Assembly: GCA_013423385.1 (NCBI GenBank)
Contig: BLZA01000058.1
Span: 186,001-250,000, forward strand
DNA from: Naganishia liquefaciens
Lineage: Eukaryota; Basidiomycota; Tremellomycetes; Filobasidiales; Filobasidiaceae
Length of the DNA: 64,000 nt
Direction of reading: 5' to 3'
Shown here: piece by piece, positions 12,283-23,411 of the stretch
How positions within the stretch are numbered: position 1 is the first letter of the stretch
Layout: each line of letters opens with the position of its first letter
The notes under the pieces: generated by a model
What the model saw: the letters and a program-made list of their open reading frames with translations, nothing else
What the model was told of the DNA's origin: nothing
The model's database searches: none
Made by a program: the position numbers and the translations under genes

Positions 12283-13574
12283 TCACCTATTCAACTGCCT
12301 CTTTGCCCTCCCAAGCTTGCCACCCACCCGATCCGCCTCGGACGACATATGATCCAGCATCTCATTCTGCTCCGCCACCTCCCTGCCAATCTCCTGGCCT
12401 ATCCGCATCTGCCGCTGCAACACCGCCGAAAGCTGCGTCAGCTGGGCATCCTGTTGGTCCATTTGCGTTTTTTGAAGCATGACGAGGCCGTCAGCATCCA
12501 GCGGCCGTGTTTGAGCTGTTTCTTGCGGTGCCGTGCGAGCCGCGCCCGTGCCAAAGACCCGGGATGGAGGTGGTGCGGGTGAAGGACCAAGTAATGCCGT
12601 TCTTGCGGATTCATTGAGCGGTGTTGTCGAGCGGGATCCACCGGCTGGCGACGCCGACAGAGGTGGCGCGGATACTCTGATACCCGCGTCGGCCATCTTT
12701 TCGACGTTTGTGATTTCGTCTTTCAAGCTATCGACCATGCCTTCCCTCCGTGACCTTTCCCCCTGGCCGAGTCCCTCGACGAGCGGCAACCCGTTTTCCA
12801 AACCCTGTAGCCGCACCTTGAGTTCCTTGATGGACCGTTTCGCTTCCACCGCGGCCGAGCGCGACCCTGATGCATCTCCGAGCTGCGCCAACGTATCCCT
12901 CTTCAAGAGCGCCGCACGCACGGACCGCAATACATGCTGCAGCGCCGTATACTCGGTCATCCAGCTTGTCGACGTATGCAGCATCGTGGTATCATCCCCG
13001 CCCACCGCCGGCAATCCGGACGCCAATTTCGATGCCGTCGCCGATGCCGTGCGGGCGCTATGTGTGTTACTCGGCACGGCGAGGAAATCGAGGAATCCAA
13101 ATGCCGTACGCCAACATGGGTCCCTGTGAATCAGAATCGTCTTGAGGTACGCTTCGAGGCCTCGTTGTCTCTCATCCACCAGCTTGAAAGGGCCCAAGTC
13201 AGGCATTAGCAAACCCACCCACCCCAACCTGCCCCGCGATATTCCAGCAGCAACGTACCTTTGGATCCTCAACATTGCGCGTCAAACTCCACGCATGCTT
13301 GGGCGGTAAACTCCCCGGCGGCTCCTTGCCCGTCGAGCTCTTCAACTCGGCATTTAACGCCACGAAATCATTGTACCGCCGATGCACGAGCCACGTCCGC
13401 GTCGAGGTGCTCACTGCGAGGAAAAGGGAAAAAGCCCTTGATATCAGCTATGTGTCCCTCTTGATTCTTGGGGCGCAGAAGGGGGCGCGCACCTTTGACG
13501 CTATACGTGACATGGGGTTTGGGGTCCTTCTTGACCTGATGACCGACGACGGCGATTCCCTGGATCTCTGACAT
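12283..13574 (-). CDS. VAM7: Vam7-like vacuolar Qc-SNARE with PX domain
   Basis: This is the soluble Qc SNARE of homotypic vacuole fusion. It binds PI3P through its PX domain and pairs with Vam3, Vti1 and Nyv1. Exons 13574-13493, 13413-13259 and 13182-12283 give 378 aa in frame. The N-terminal PX domain shows VTYSVKV, the RRYNDF motif (the Arg that contacts the phosphoinositide), a PPGSLPPKH loop and LVDERQRGLEAYL. The C-terminal ~60 residues form the SNARE helix (TQLSAVLQRQMRIGQEIGRE to KLGRAKRQLNR) with the expected central Gln. There is no membrane anchor, as in yeast Vam7. The linker has a coiled-coil stretch and a Pro/Ser-rich segment. Confidence 0.9.
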
Positions 13575-14121
13575 CGGGCGAGGGGGACTGTGTGCAGCAG
13601 CGGGTGGACGAGACAGTGGAAGGGGTTGGCCGGGTTGAGGGGGATGTAGGGTCGAGCGGGGTCGAGTTCCCTTCGATCGCTGCTGTTTCGGCGAAACGCG
13701 TCATCCCGCGGGAGAGGGAGGGGAGGGGGGGAATCTGACAGAGTCGTGCTTGCCGCTGTGCAATGGCAGAGAAGTGGCAACTGGATAGGACACAACTAGA
13801 GACACTGATAGCGAGAGTCATCTTAAACTCGGGGCGATGACGGATGATCATGTGACAAAGGCCACCCGCTACTCGAGACCAGCTATTTTCCAACACCGCC
13901 ACAACCCAATTCTCACGTATTGCTCGGATCCCACCCGAATCGCAGTCATGGGCCCTCAGATATTCCGATATCGAGTTTTTATATCTCCCTGGCTCGAAAC
14001 AAAAAAATCCCACAACTACAAACCCCGCCGCCGGTGTCCCATTCCGCACCCCTGCTTTCCCTACTACAGAGCTCGAACGGATGGATCACTCGGGGATTGT
14101 GCAATCGAGATCTCGAGAAGC
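13575..14121. other. Intergenic region between Vam7 and QCR8
   Basis: This is the upstream region of Vam7 and the 3' flank of QCR8. No supported gene. Confidence 0.45.
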
Positions 14122-15108
14122 CTAGTGACCGCCCTCTGCCATGGCCATCGCGTGGTGTCCCTGCGCCGTCAAAGATACCCATCAGTGCCAAGGAACCCAA
14201 AGAAGAAAAAAAAAGCCTCAACCCACTCACCTCCTTCGAGTTGTAGTATGCGCTCTTCTCCGACGCCCACGCGTACACGGCGTAACCTGTCCCCGGAGAC
14301 CCAAAACCTCAGCTTCCACCCCATCACGGAATCGTCAAAGCGCGCGCGCGCGCGCGCGCGGGAGACATACCGACACCAAAGGGAATGAGCATGTACGGCG
14401 CCTGTCGCATCGCTCGCGAGTAGCCGTTGAAGATGTATCCGTGCAATGTGCCCTTGAGTGCTCGTTGTCGGAAGGGGGAGACGGCTGACGGTGGTGAGGG
14501 GAGGGGGGGGGACCGAGGGTTAGGGATTTCCCGGTGGAAAGCAGGCCGGGGACTTACAATAGGTGACGACGCCCTTTTGCTTGGGTCCGCCCATGTTGCC
14601 CCACCATCCGATCTGGTAGCGGTTCGTTGAATTTTGGTTACAGGATGGAGGATGGATTTCGGTGTGGATTGGGAGAGGTGGAGTGAATGGATGATCAGCT
14701 CGAGGTTTTCTGTGGTTTTCGAGGAATGGAACCTACGTAGGCCTTGCCTGTGATATCCCGGAAAAATTCATGGAACAAAGACGAGGTAGAGTCAGCATAC
14801 CCGTTGGAGATTTCGGAGTAACTCGAGCGGATCCCAAACGTCTCTCTGTTCAGGGCGTTGGCAAGATGCGTGTCGGCCTATTCCCCTTTTGACGGTTGTC
14901 GCATGGTGCGCCGACGAAAAGAAAAAGCCAGCCTTCCCCACCCACTCCCCCCCCCTTGCCTGAATCCTCACCAAATGATCCACCTCTACACCTCGACCCG
15001 GCCTGCTTTCCTCCCCACCCCCACGCCCTGATCCGCCCTCCCCTTCAATCCCGCTCAATCCGACTCACCGGTGGGCATCAAAGATTCAACGGGAGCCGAG
15101 GGACGCAT
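14122..15108 (-). CDS. QCR8: Cytochrome bc1 complex subunit 8 (ubiquinone-binding protein)
   Basis: This is a small membrane subunit of respiratory complex III in the mitochondrial inner membrane, next to cytochrome b. Six exons in transcript order: 15108-15069, 14747-14737, 14612-14558, 14484-14371, 14286-14231 and 14160-14122. They sum to 315 nt, or 104 aa, close to the fungal norm. Hallmarks are [18 protein letters not shown] near the N-terminus, [11 protein letters not shown], and a single membrane helix ([18 protein letters not shown]). The second exon is only 11 nt. The first intron is 321 nt, unusually long here, and the fourth carries a (CG)10 run. It shares a 318-bp divergent promoter region with a mitochondrial PPR-like gene. 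Confidence 0.94.
14341..14360. repeat. (CG)10 dinucleotide run
   Basis: Ten perfect CG units lie inside intron 4 of QCR8, starting a few bases after its donor (the intron is on the minus strand). Alternating CG of this length can adopt Z-form DNA and is rare in genomes that methylate CpG. Confidence 0.95.
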
Positions 15109-15426
15109 GATGTCTGTCTGATGGATTGATCCGTGGATATCGAGTCGACGAGTCTTGGTGGGAGAGCGTCTCTTGGGGTGGTGGTGGTGGTGTGCGCGGT
15201 GAGATGCGTTTTGCGATTATCGGCCTTCGGATTGGATCGCGCGGGGCGGAAGCGGGAGAGAAGAGGGGGATGTCCGTGGGGAGATGGGGGGGGCGGGCTT
15301 AGTCAGCATCAGGCGGGGAGGGGGGAGGGGCGATCGACAAGCCAGGACGGGTTTCAGACACAAGATGGAGCGACACCCACGCTTGGCCACAAAGATCCTT
15401 GTGTAACACTGAACGCAACACGAAAG
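15109..15426. promoter_or_regulatory. Shared divergent promoter region of QCR8 and the PPR-like gene
   Basis: 318 bp separate the two divergent start codons. It contains G-rich runs near 15280-15330 and no TATA box that I trust. Both products act in mitochondria, so joint control is plausible, but no binding motif is proven. Confidence 0.45.
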
Positions 15427-17400
15427 ATGCACGCCACCCCGTCTCGTCTCGCTCCACGGACGTCCGCCGCGCTCAATCAATGCATACGGAATCGGGTGCG
15501 CAAGACTTCTGAGCAATCCGTGCCTCTGCTCGTCACCGTCGCGGGTCCATCATGTAGTCGTCGTGCCTCGGTGAGTTGTAATCACTGAAGTATCAGCTGA
15601 AAAGGGCTCAACGTCTTTTCACGACAGACAGGTAGACCTCGGTATCTATCCCGTCTCGTCTCGCGGGATGCATCGACGTCGCGCCCCGTCGAGCCGCGGC
15701 ACGAGTACCGGATCCACCTGTCCGAATCAAGTCGTCGGTTCCGCAAAGTCTCGACATCGACGTCGATACGCACTGCACCGGAAACGGCTGATTCAGACGC
15801 CGCAGATACGGACATTACCCGATGGAATCAAATGATCTCTGATGTGGATGCGGGCGGGCTGGACAGCGTCAAGGAGCTCGTCAAAAGCATGCGGGAAGCC
15901 GGGGTATCACACATGATAGATACCTACCACGCCATCGCGCCGCACCTCGCTGCCGAAATCGTCTCGCGCCCGGCAAAAGAATATCAAGACCCACACGTAT
16001 TCAATAGCCGCGTGTATGCGCTGTTAGAGGAATGGAACGACGTGCTCGGCATGGACGCGGATGATACCGTCGGGCGAATCATCATGGAAGCAATCACGGG
16101 TGCATGTTCCACGCGACCGGGTCGGACGACAAGGATACCCCGGCATACGGCCTCGACGACACTGGCGTCGCTCTACTACGATATCTCCCTTCAAAAGCCA
16201 TTTGCGACAACGACGGACAATGTACTCCGGGATACGACGGCGCACGTATACATTGCGTGGCTGTGTGATGTTCAGGGTGGTGACGACTTGGCGGCGGCGC
16301 GTGACGCATTTACGTATTTCCTGGGCATCGCGGATGCGAATCCCTGTGCGCTGACGGCGGTCACGGGGGAACGGACGCCGTTACAGCAGATGGCATGTAC
16401 GATCTTGACGGGCATGGCGAAACGGAGCAAGGATGTCGCAGCGCAGGCCATGTCGTTTATTGATGAGGTGCGGGAACGACGAATGACGATCGCCGAGGCC
16501 GACAAGACGCGCGTCATCAAGCGGCTCATGGAGTCGTGTGTTGACCACCGGGATGCGTTCCGGATGTATTCATGGGTGCGTGGATTAAACCCCAAGGCGT
16601 TTACATACGATCAGTACCTCGAGATTATCAATCATTTCGCCGACCTGGTGTTACCCAAAACACCGCGCGTCCCGCCCGAGCTGTTGGCAGAGTTTATCAC
16701 GGATATCAAAAAGGCCGGTCGACGGATGGACGCCAAGATGTATACGACGATTATTTCCCGGTTTACGCGCTTCCTGCGCCAACGCCGTCGTCAACTGACT
16801 GAAACGGAACTCGTCGAGATGGCACCCTCGGCCGACGACGAGACCGTTTCACAGACGCTCCACCTCGTGCGTAAACTCCACGGCACGATCCGCCTCGATT
16901 CGTTCCTCGACGTCGACGTCGCACTCTTGAACGCCATCATGGACGCCTACAACCAGCTCGGTGCATGGCCAGAGTGTTTCACGGTCTGGCAAGAACTCGT
17001 CGATCAGCACGCATGGGAGCCCGAGCGCGAGGCGTATCAGCCCAGCCTGAGCATCATCCTCGATGCGTGTGGCTACTCGGGGCAATGCGAGCGCGGCAGG
17101 CGGATATGGACGTGGGCGACGCGCGGGGCCGTTCCGGTAAATCGTAACAACCTCGCGGCGTGGATCGAGTGCCTCTGTCGGTCGGGCAGGGTCATCGAGG
17201 CTGCCGAGACGCTGTGTGCGCGGGACCTCGGGGCGGACACGAATGCGGGGACAACGTCGACGGCGCAAGTGGCCGTGGACCGACGGATGCTCGAGTTGCC
17301 GCTCAAATTTGCGCGGCGGCATGAAGAGGCAGTGCGGCATCGCGTGAGGGATTTGATCAGGCAGCGGTATCCCGACGAATGGGCGAGCCTGCGGGCGTAG
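15427..17400 (+). CDS. Mitochondrial PPR-like (pentatricopeptide/helical repeat) protein
   Basis: Probably an RNA-binding factor for mitochondrial transcript expression. Exon 1 is 15427-15570 and exon 2 is 15628-17400, joined in phase 0 by a 57-nt intron (gtgagt..cag), giving 638 aa. The N-terminus is Arg/Ser/Ala rich and nearly free of acidic residues (MHATPSRLAPRTSAALNQ), as expected for a matrix-targeting sequence. The body is all-helical with repeat-like units such as KMYTTIISRFTRFLRQR, LLNAIMDAYNQLGAWPECF and IILDACGYSGQCERGRRIW, which fit PPR helix pairs. An ATG at 15832 inside exon 2 would lose the targeting signal. The exact family (Aep3, Cbp1 or other) cannot be decided here. Confidence 0.78.
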
Positions 17401-17664
17401 ACAGACATGTGTAGCCAGCCTCGTGTGTTGTACTGGATGCAGGCTACGGCTCCCGTTGGCGGCGGCTGTTTACTTGTCGGCTTGCGCCATCTGGGAGATT
17501 CGTGATATCGAAAATGCGAGGGCGATCGGGCGCACCTCGCCCGGTTCCCCCCCACCCCTGTCCCACGTTAAATGAAGGGTATCCATCCATCTATTATAGG
17601 CTCGCAGCGCACAGCAACGTCCAACCCATTCACACACACACACACATACCCGCCTCGTCCCAAC

Positions 17665-18535
17665 ATGGCCACCAACATCACCTTCCACGCCGGTCCGTCC
17701 GACATATCCCCTCACCCCCGTCCCGCGCTGACCCGCCTCGACCCCCCGCTGCAGGCTCCGTCTCGTACGAAGAGCGATCCCAACTCGTCGGCCAAAAGGG
17801 CGCCACCGTCTGGCTGACCGGTCTCAGCGCGAGCGGCAAGGTGAGCACCTCCTCGCACACCTCCAGTGATGCTGGAACCGCGCTGATCCTTGGCGCAGTC
17901 TACGATCGCCACGGCGCTCGAGCAGCACTTGTTGCACAAGAAACTTCACGCTTTCCGACTCGACGGCGACAACATTCGATTCGGTCTGAACAAGGTACGC
18001 TTCGCCAATCGCTTGCCCTCGCTCGTGATGTGCCGTCTAACCCCCGTCTCCCCTCCGTCGGCCAGGACCTCGGCTTTGGCCCGAAAGACCGCGAGGAAAA
18101 CATTCGTCGAATCGGCGAAGTCTCGCTCCTCTTCTCGACCTCGGCGTGCATCACCCTGACCGCGTTCATCTCGCCCTACGTCTCGGACCGTCAGCTGGCG
18201 CGACAGCTGCACGAGGCGCATAACCCGCCGATTCCGTTCATCGAGGTGTTTGTGGATGCGCCGTTGAGTGTCGTCGAGGAGAGGGATCCCAAGGGGCTCT
18301 ACAAAAAGGCTAGGAGTGGGGAAATCAAGGGTGAGTGGCTCGGGGTCATTTGTCGTCAAGCCGGCGCACGCTGATGGCCCCGTGTGGCGACGCAGAGTTC
18401 ACCGGTATTTCGGCTCCCTACGAGGCGCCGACGAGCCCCGAGATCCACATCAAGACGGACGAGGTCGATGTCGAGGGTGCCGTCAAGATCATCACCGAGT
18501 ACCTCGAGAAGCAGGGCCTGTTGAGCGGTGCTTAG
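17665..18535 (+). CDS. MET14: Adenylylsulfate (APS) kinase
   Basis: This enzyme phosphorylates APS to PAPS with ATP, the second step of sulfate assimilation. Exons are 17665-17692, 17755-17840, 17899-17994, 18066-18330 and 18396-18535, a total of 615 nt and 204 aa, the normal length. The P-loop reads GLSASGKST and is split by intron 2 after the lysine. Downstream are [17 protein letters not shown] (APS binding), [41 protein letters not shown] and [11 protein letters not shown], all conserved in the family. It lies 264 bp after the PPR-like gene on the same strand and converges with TRM112. A (CA)8 run lies just upstream of the start. MET2 of the same broad pathway is about 18 kb away. Confidence 0.96.
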
Positions 18536-18718
18536 GCATCGGGAAGGAGTGTATACCCAAAAAGAACGTGATGCATAGAGTTACCCAATGCGCTGGTGGG
18601 AATCTGTCGCGAGCGGAAATATGTCTGCACGTTATCGGGCAGAATCCCGGGGTGATGATTGAGAAATAAAAAGAAAAACATGCTATAGTACAACCACTGC
18701 ATCAAAGCGCGAGAAAGA

Positions 18719-20188
18719 TCACCGTCCGACCTCGTGCTCGGCCAACAACTGCCACCGGGAAACCTGCATCAGCCGGTCGCACGGCATTGTGGATCGTTTA
18801 GGTGACTCACCATGTTGGGGATCCCGGCCGAGATCTGATAGACATGGCCGCATCCACGGCACACCATTGCGCCTTCCTCGACGTGTGTCTGTAAGCGCAA
18901 GCGCGTCAGCAAGGGCGAAAGAAAGGGCATGAGCGAGGGGCACGGCGCGAGCAAGGGCGTTGAGGTCGGCCGTTGGGATTCTGGCAAGCGGCAGGCGACA
19001 AAGGGATCAAAGATGAGCGTGCGCGAGAACATGCCGTTTGCCCGTCGTTATGTATCGCTCCGAGTTGGTAGCGCCTTGTATGGATTCTTTCGTACGACTC
19101 GTCTTTTGATGATCAGGTCAAGGGTGCGATCATTGACCAAGACGGGATGCCTTCTAAACTCCCCGCCCCAGGTGTCATCAGCCCTCATCCACCTGGCTAC
19201 CGCGCACCTCGTCACCGGGAAAGTCAAGTAGACCAAAACCTGGGCGATGTGCCCAAAGGGCCTAGATTCTCGCTTCGCTCGACGTGACCAGATGCTCAAA
19301 CGGACCGCGACGGCGTTGCTAAAATGACTGCGGGTGGCGCTGGCTCGACGAGAAGGTGCTTGCAGCCTTTGAACCCTCGAGGTATTTCTGCGCGGACGGG
19401 TCGTACTCGGGATTTCTTGCTTGCTGCGCTTCCTATCCTCGCTTCTTTTGAAAAGACATGTTATGGCTCTAAGGTCCTTGCACGTGGCGCTGGCATTCTC
19501 GGTGGCACTCGGAGGGAATCCCGCTTCCTTCGGTCGCTCGAGGTGTCCTCGCCTGCGGCGCCTCCTATCCTCGCTTTGCTCGACGGGACGTAGTCTCGCG
19601 CGCCGTACGGCGCGCTTGAAAGTCCTCGCCTGCGGCGCTGGTATTCTCGCTTCGCCCGACGAAAAGGGAATCTCGCTCCCTTTGGTCGCTCGACGACGGC
19701 CTCGGGGAATCCTTGCCTGCGGCGCCTCCTATCCTCTCTCCCTCCGGTCGCTCGGACGCCTCTCCCCCTCCGGTCGCTCGGACGCCTCTCCCGCCTCCCT
19801 CGCCCTCACTCGCTTCGCTCGCTCGGGCTCGCTCGCGCTCGCGCTCGCACTCACCTCTATCAACACCCTATGCAACCTCATCAAAAACTCCTCGTCCCTC
19901 CCGCCCTCGCTATCCCCCGGCATCTCTTCCGGCAAACTCTGATCCCCCAATTCCCTCGCCGTCTGTACCAACGCCGCCCACTCGAGCTTTGGCAAGAACC
20001 GCTCGAGGAATCCCAGGTTGGGCTCGGCCGGCCGGATCTCGACGACGGCGTCGCGGAATTGCAGCGGGTAGTTGTCCTTGTTGCAGTTTTCTTGCCAGCG
20101 GGGTTGAGCGCGGCGAGCAGGAGGGGAAAAGAAGAGGGTACTCACTGACGTGGCATGAGAGCATGTTGTGGGTGATGAGGCGAACCAT
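18719..20188 (-). CDS. TRM112: Multifunctional methyltransferase activator Trm112
   Basis: Trm112 is the small zinc-binding partner that activates several methyltransferases (Trm9, Trm11, Mtq2 and Bud23 in yeast). Exons 20188-20146, 20090-19855, 18888-18811 and 18763-18719 sum to 402 nt, 133 aa. The start reads MVRLITHNMLSCHVKNC. It is followed by YPLQFRDAVVEI, FLPKLEWAALVQTAREL, EEFLMRLHRVLIE, EEGAMVCRGCGHVYQISAGIPNM and a short tail. Cys residues at the N-terminus and in CRGCGH fit the zinc site. The second intron (18889-19854) is 966 nt, far above the local norm, and holds degenerate repeats. An alternative is that this interval contains an unrecognised exon or nested gene, but the protein is complete without one. 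Confidence 0.92.
19320..19850. repeat. Degenerate GC-rich interspersed repeats inside a TRM112 intron
   Basis: Recurring blocks include TTCGGTCGCTCGA (and variants with TTTGGTCGCTCGA or CTCCGGTCGCTCGG), TCCTCGCCTGCGGCGC and CCTCCTATCCTCGC. They recur at roughly 60-110 bp spacing, and the last copies (19740-19790) form a near-perfect tandem pair. No protein or RNA fold is recognised. Confidence 0.75.
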
Positions 20189-20190
20189 GG

Positions 20191-20232
20191 CGGCGTGGCG
20201 GCGTGGTGGCGTGGCGTGGCGTGGCGTGGCGT
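20191..20232. repeat. GGCGT tandem repeat just upstream of the TRM112 start
   Basis: Five perfect GGCGT units at 20208-20232 follow imperfect units from 20191. They begin 3 bp from the TRM112 start codon, so they lie in its 5' leader or promoter, within the 251-bp region shared with the divergent SPF45 gene. Confidence 0.85.
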
Positions 20233-20439
20233 GGCAGGCTGCGAGTGGTCACCTCGCCATTGAGCGACCTGATGATGCCTGATGAATTGCGCGAGACAAT
20301 AAATATGTGCTAGTCATCCTCCTCTCAAAAACGGGAATTTGCATCCGCGCACCGGCCATCCTCCTCCTCCTTACAAGGACGAGCAGCACACACACAAGAG
20401 GGCGAGCGAGCGAGTGAACAAGGCCACCCAGCCACAGCC

Positions 20440-23043
20440 ATGTCGCTCTTTGCAGGCACAAGCTTCCTCTCGGGTGCACACGACAAACCACAGCCCCACG
20501 CCGCGGAAGCCGATCCCATCGCCGCACGACGACCGCCGTCGGATGATGCCCCGCAGGCGGATGATCAACCGGTCGAGCAGCCTTCTGCCGAGGAGAGAGG
20601 GAACAAGGTAGAGGAGGCTACCGGTGCGACGACCACGCCGGGGACGGGAACCGGGACGGGTCAAGCAGCATGGACGGCCGCGTTGAGGTTTGCCCCGGCG
20701 GCGTCAAGGCGAGGCGGCAAGTCGGCGTCCTCGTCATCGGCCAAACACTCGGCGACTCTGATGGCGAGTCGACTTGCCGCTGCTGCGTTGGTACCCACGA
20801 CGACGACGACGACGACGACAGCATCAACAACAACAACAACGGGGACCGCGTTTTCCGCCGCACCATCCATCACGGCTCTGCCCGTGCATCATTCCGAGAT
20901 CACTCCGGCTTCGGTGCCGCCCGTTGCGGGAGACGTCCAAGATGCCCAGGGACGCAAGATTTTTCGTCCGCCGAGTATGACGTTGGACCAGGGTGAGGCG
21001 TTTGCGCGTGCGCGCGGGACCAAGCGGGGTGCCGCCGCTGGGGGACAGGGGGGAGTCGGGAAGCGGAAAAAGTGGAAAAAGGTGCGGCCATCGCGCGGAC
21101 GTGGGGGTTTGCGTTTGAAAGCTGATTCACCCCGACGGTAACCCCCGGCATTCAGCATAAAAAACAATTCGAGGTCCCCCAACACGTCTTCATTCCCGAT
21201 GAAGCCTACAACCCTGCAAAGCCCAACGACCTGCAAGAATACCGCGAGTGGCGAAAGATGCGGCGCGAGGAACGCAAGCGCGAAGAAGCGGAACGTCGCG
21301 AACGCAGAGAGGGGAGCGGCAAGAGTTGGTATAGCGAGGATGAAGAGGATGAATGGAGCGAAGAGGAGGCGCCGCGGAGGGATGGTAGGTCCCCCCCCCC
21401 CTTCCCACCGCCCTTCCCCGCCCCGGACATCTGACCAACTTTTACCATTTTAACCTTGCAGCTCCGCGTGCTTTCGCACCGCCTTCAGCTTTATACGCCG
21501 CACCCTCGGACGCCACCCCACCACCACCCCCACCACCACCACCGGCAGCAGCAGCAACGACCGCACCTCCGCCCGTCGCGATTCGAAAGACGGAAACGGC
21601 CGATGAAGTCTATGCGCGGCGACTCGCAATGTCGCGGGGCGTTGGGATGCAGCAGCAGGTGGGAGGTCAGACGTTTGGCAGGGAGAGGGGAGAGATGGAC
21701 GGTGAGAAACCGCAGCCGCCGACCTTTCAGCCGCCGACGCCGGCGTTCCAGCCACCGACGATTCGGCCGCCAACGTTCCAACCCTCAACGTTCCAGCCAC
21801 CGAGTATTCAGCCGCCGACTTTCCAACCGTCCACGTTCAAGCCGCCGACTTTCCAGCCCGCTAACGCTACCGCTCCCAACCCGTCCATCGACACTCCCGT
21901 CCCTGCACCGGACACCGCCCCTTCGCCATCCGACACCCCCGCCGCCGCCGCCGCCGCCGACTTCCAAAAAACGCTCGAAGCGCGTCGTCTCGCCGCCGAA
22001 TCCATCGCCAAGCGGCTCGCGGCCCAGTTTGCCAAGCCTGGTCCGGGGATCGGGACGTACGAGGGTGAGGTGCCGGCGCGCGGGAAAGAGCAAGAAGTGG
22101 ATACGAGTGGGATGGAGGCGGAGGATGTGGTGGATCTGTTGGCGAAGCAGGTGGAGAGGGATGCAGGTGGTGAGGTGGTCGAGTGAGTTTCAGAAAGGCG
22201 GGGAGGGGGGGGGCCGCTGATGCAGACATGTGCTGACGATCTTCTGGCAGACAGGGGACATTTGCCGAGCGCAGTACGTATAGCGGCGATTACCACCCGA
22301 AAACAAACCGTTTCATTGCTGACTCACCCGTTCTGGCTCGCAGTGATGCGTAAGATGGGACACGTCCAGGGCCAAGGGCTCGGTCGCTCGGGCGACGGCA
22401 TCGTCCATGCCTTTGCGGCCGAACACGTCACAGACAACAAGGGCAAAAAGTCTGCCCCGACACAGGGTAAACCGGGCGGCGGCGGCGGCTGGACACAGTC
22501 CACGTCCGCCAAGGGCCGACTCGTCAATCTGAATGAAAATGCCCGACAAAAGGAGGAGCGCGCGCGGTACGGCGAGCCGAGCCGGGTCGTCGTCCTCGTG
22601 AACGTGATGGCGAGCGTGGACGAAGCGGATCAGGAGACGATGGAGGACCTCGGGGAAAAGTTGAAGGAGCATGGGTGCGTTTTCAGGAAAGGGGCCCCCG
22701 GTTCCCGACTAGACGAACTGATTCTCACGTGGGGGGGAACGACAGGATCGTCGAGCGAATCGTACCGCATGCCGTCACCCCGCCGTCAACGGATCCAACC
22801 GAGGCCGTCCGGATCTTTGTCGTCTTCTCTGGCCCGGCAGGCGCATGGAAGGCGCTCAAGGACCTAGATGCGCGGTTTTTCGGCGGCAGGAAAATTGTGA
22901 GTTCCCCCCCCCCTCCTGATCCCCCGTTTTTGGCTATTTGGTGGGGAAACTGATCGCGCGGCGGGGAATGGATGTAGGCTGCCAAGTTTTTCGATGAGAA
23001 GCGGTTTGAGCGCGGGGATTGGGATGGGCCGATTCTGGGTTGA
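20440..23043 (+). CDS. SPF45/RBM17-like splicing factor (G-patch plus UHM)
   Basis: This is a U2AF-homology-motif splicing factor that helps choose 3' splice sites. Seven exons: 20440-21081, 21156-21384, 21462-22182, 22251-22273, 22344-22674, 22746-22896 and 22978-23043, giving 720 aa. The N-terminal half is Ala/Thr/Pro rich. RKIFRPP is followed by a basic, then acidic stretch and a run of FQPP-type repeats (about nine units, with PPTF and PSTF variants). The G-patch reads MMRKMGHVQGQGLG..GDGIV. The C-terminal UHM has VVLVNVMASVDE, EAVRIFVVFS and a RFFGGRKI motif, the RXF loop that binds ULM ligands. Exon 4 is 23 nt. The protein is longer than human SPF45 (about 400 aa) because of the repeats. 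Confidence 0.92.
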
Positions 23044-23411
23044 GGGGGTTGTATTTGTCATCTGTAGCGCAGGCAGGCGAAATGAAGTGTGCGGTCTATG
23101 CATGCAATTGGGACTGTCCTTTCCGCGGGAACTGGTGGATCGCCAAGGATGGCTGCAGAGTCGTGCTGAATACATATATGCCATCGTCGTGTGCCCCTCT
23201 GGGTCTACCCCCTGTGTCTGTGTCTGCTGCATGTACACCCTGCCTGCCCCGCGAAGCTGTACCCTCCTGCCCTGAATTTGCATCCGCGCGCGCGCAGTCG
23301 CCCTCCGCCGACGAGCGAGGTGATGCGATGCACTCGACGACGACAAAAGGCAGTGACGCAGCGTATCGCCGCTCCCTTTCCTGTTCTTGCCACCACAATC
23401 CCATCCCCACA
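23044..23411. other. Intergenic region, no supported gene
   Basis: This lies between SPF45 and the carrier gene on the same strand and contains a short CG-rich alternating run near 23287. I see nothing else. Confidence 0.45.

Noticed and set aside
19324-19942. Plus-strand open frames through the TRM112 intron repeats
   Set aside because: They are Leu/Arg/Ser rich, follow the repeat period, and change frame between copies; a by-product of the repeats.
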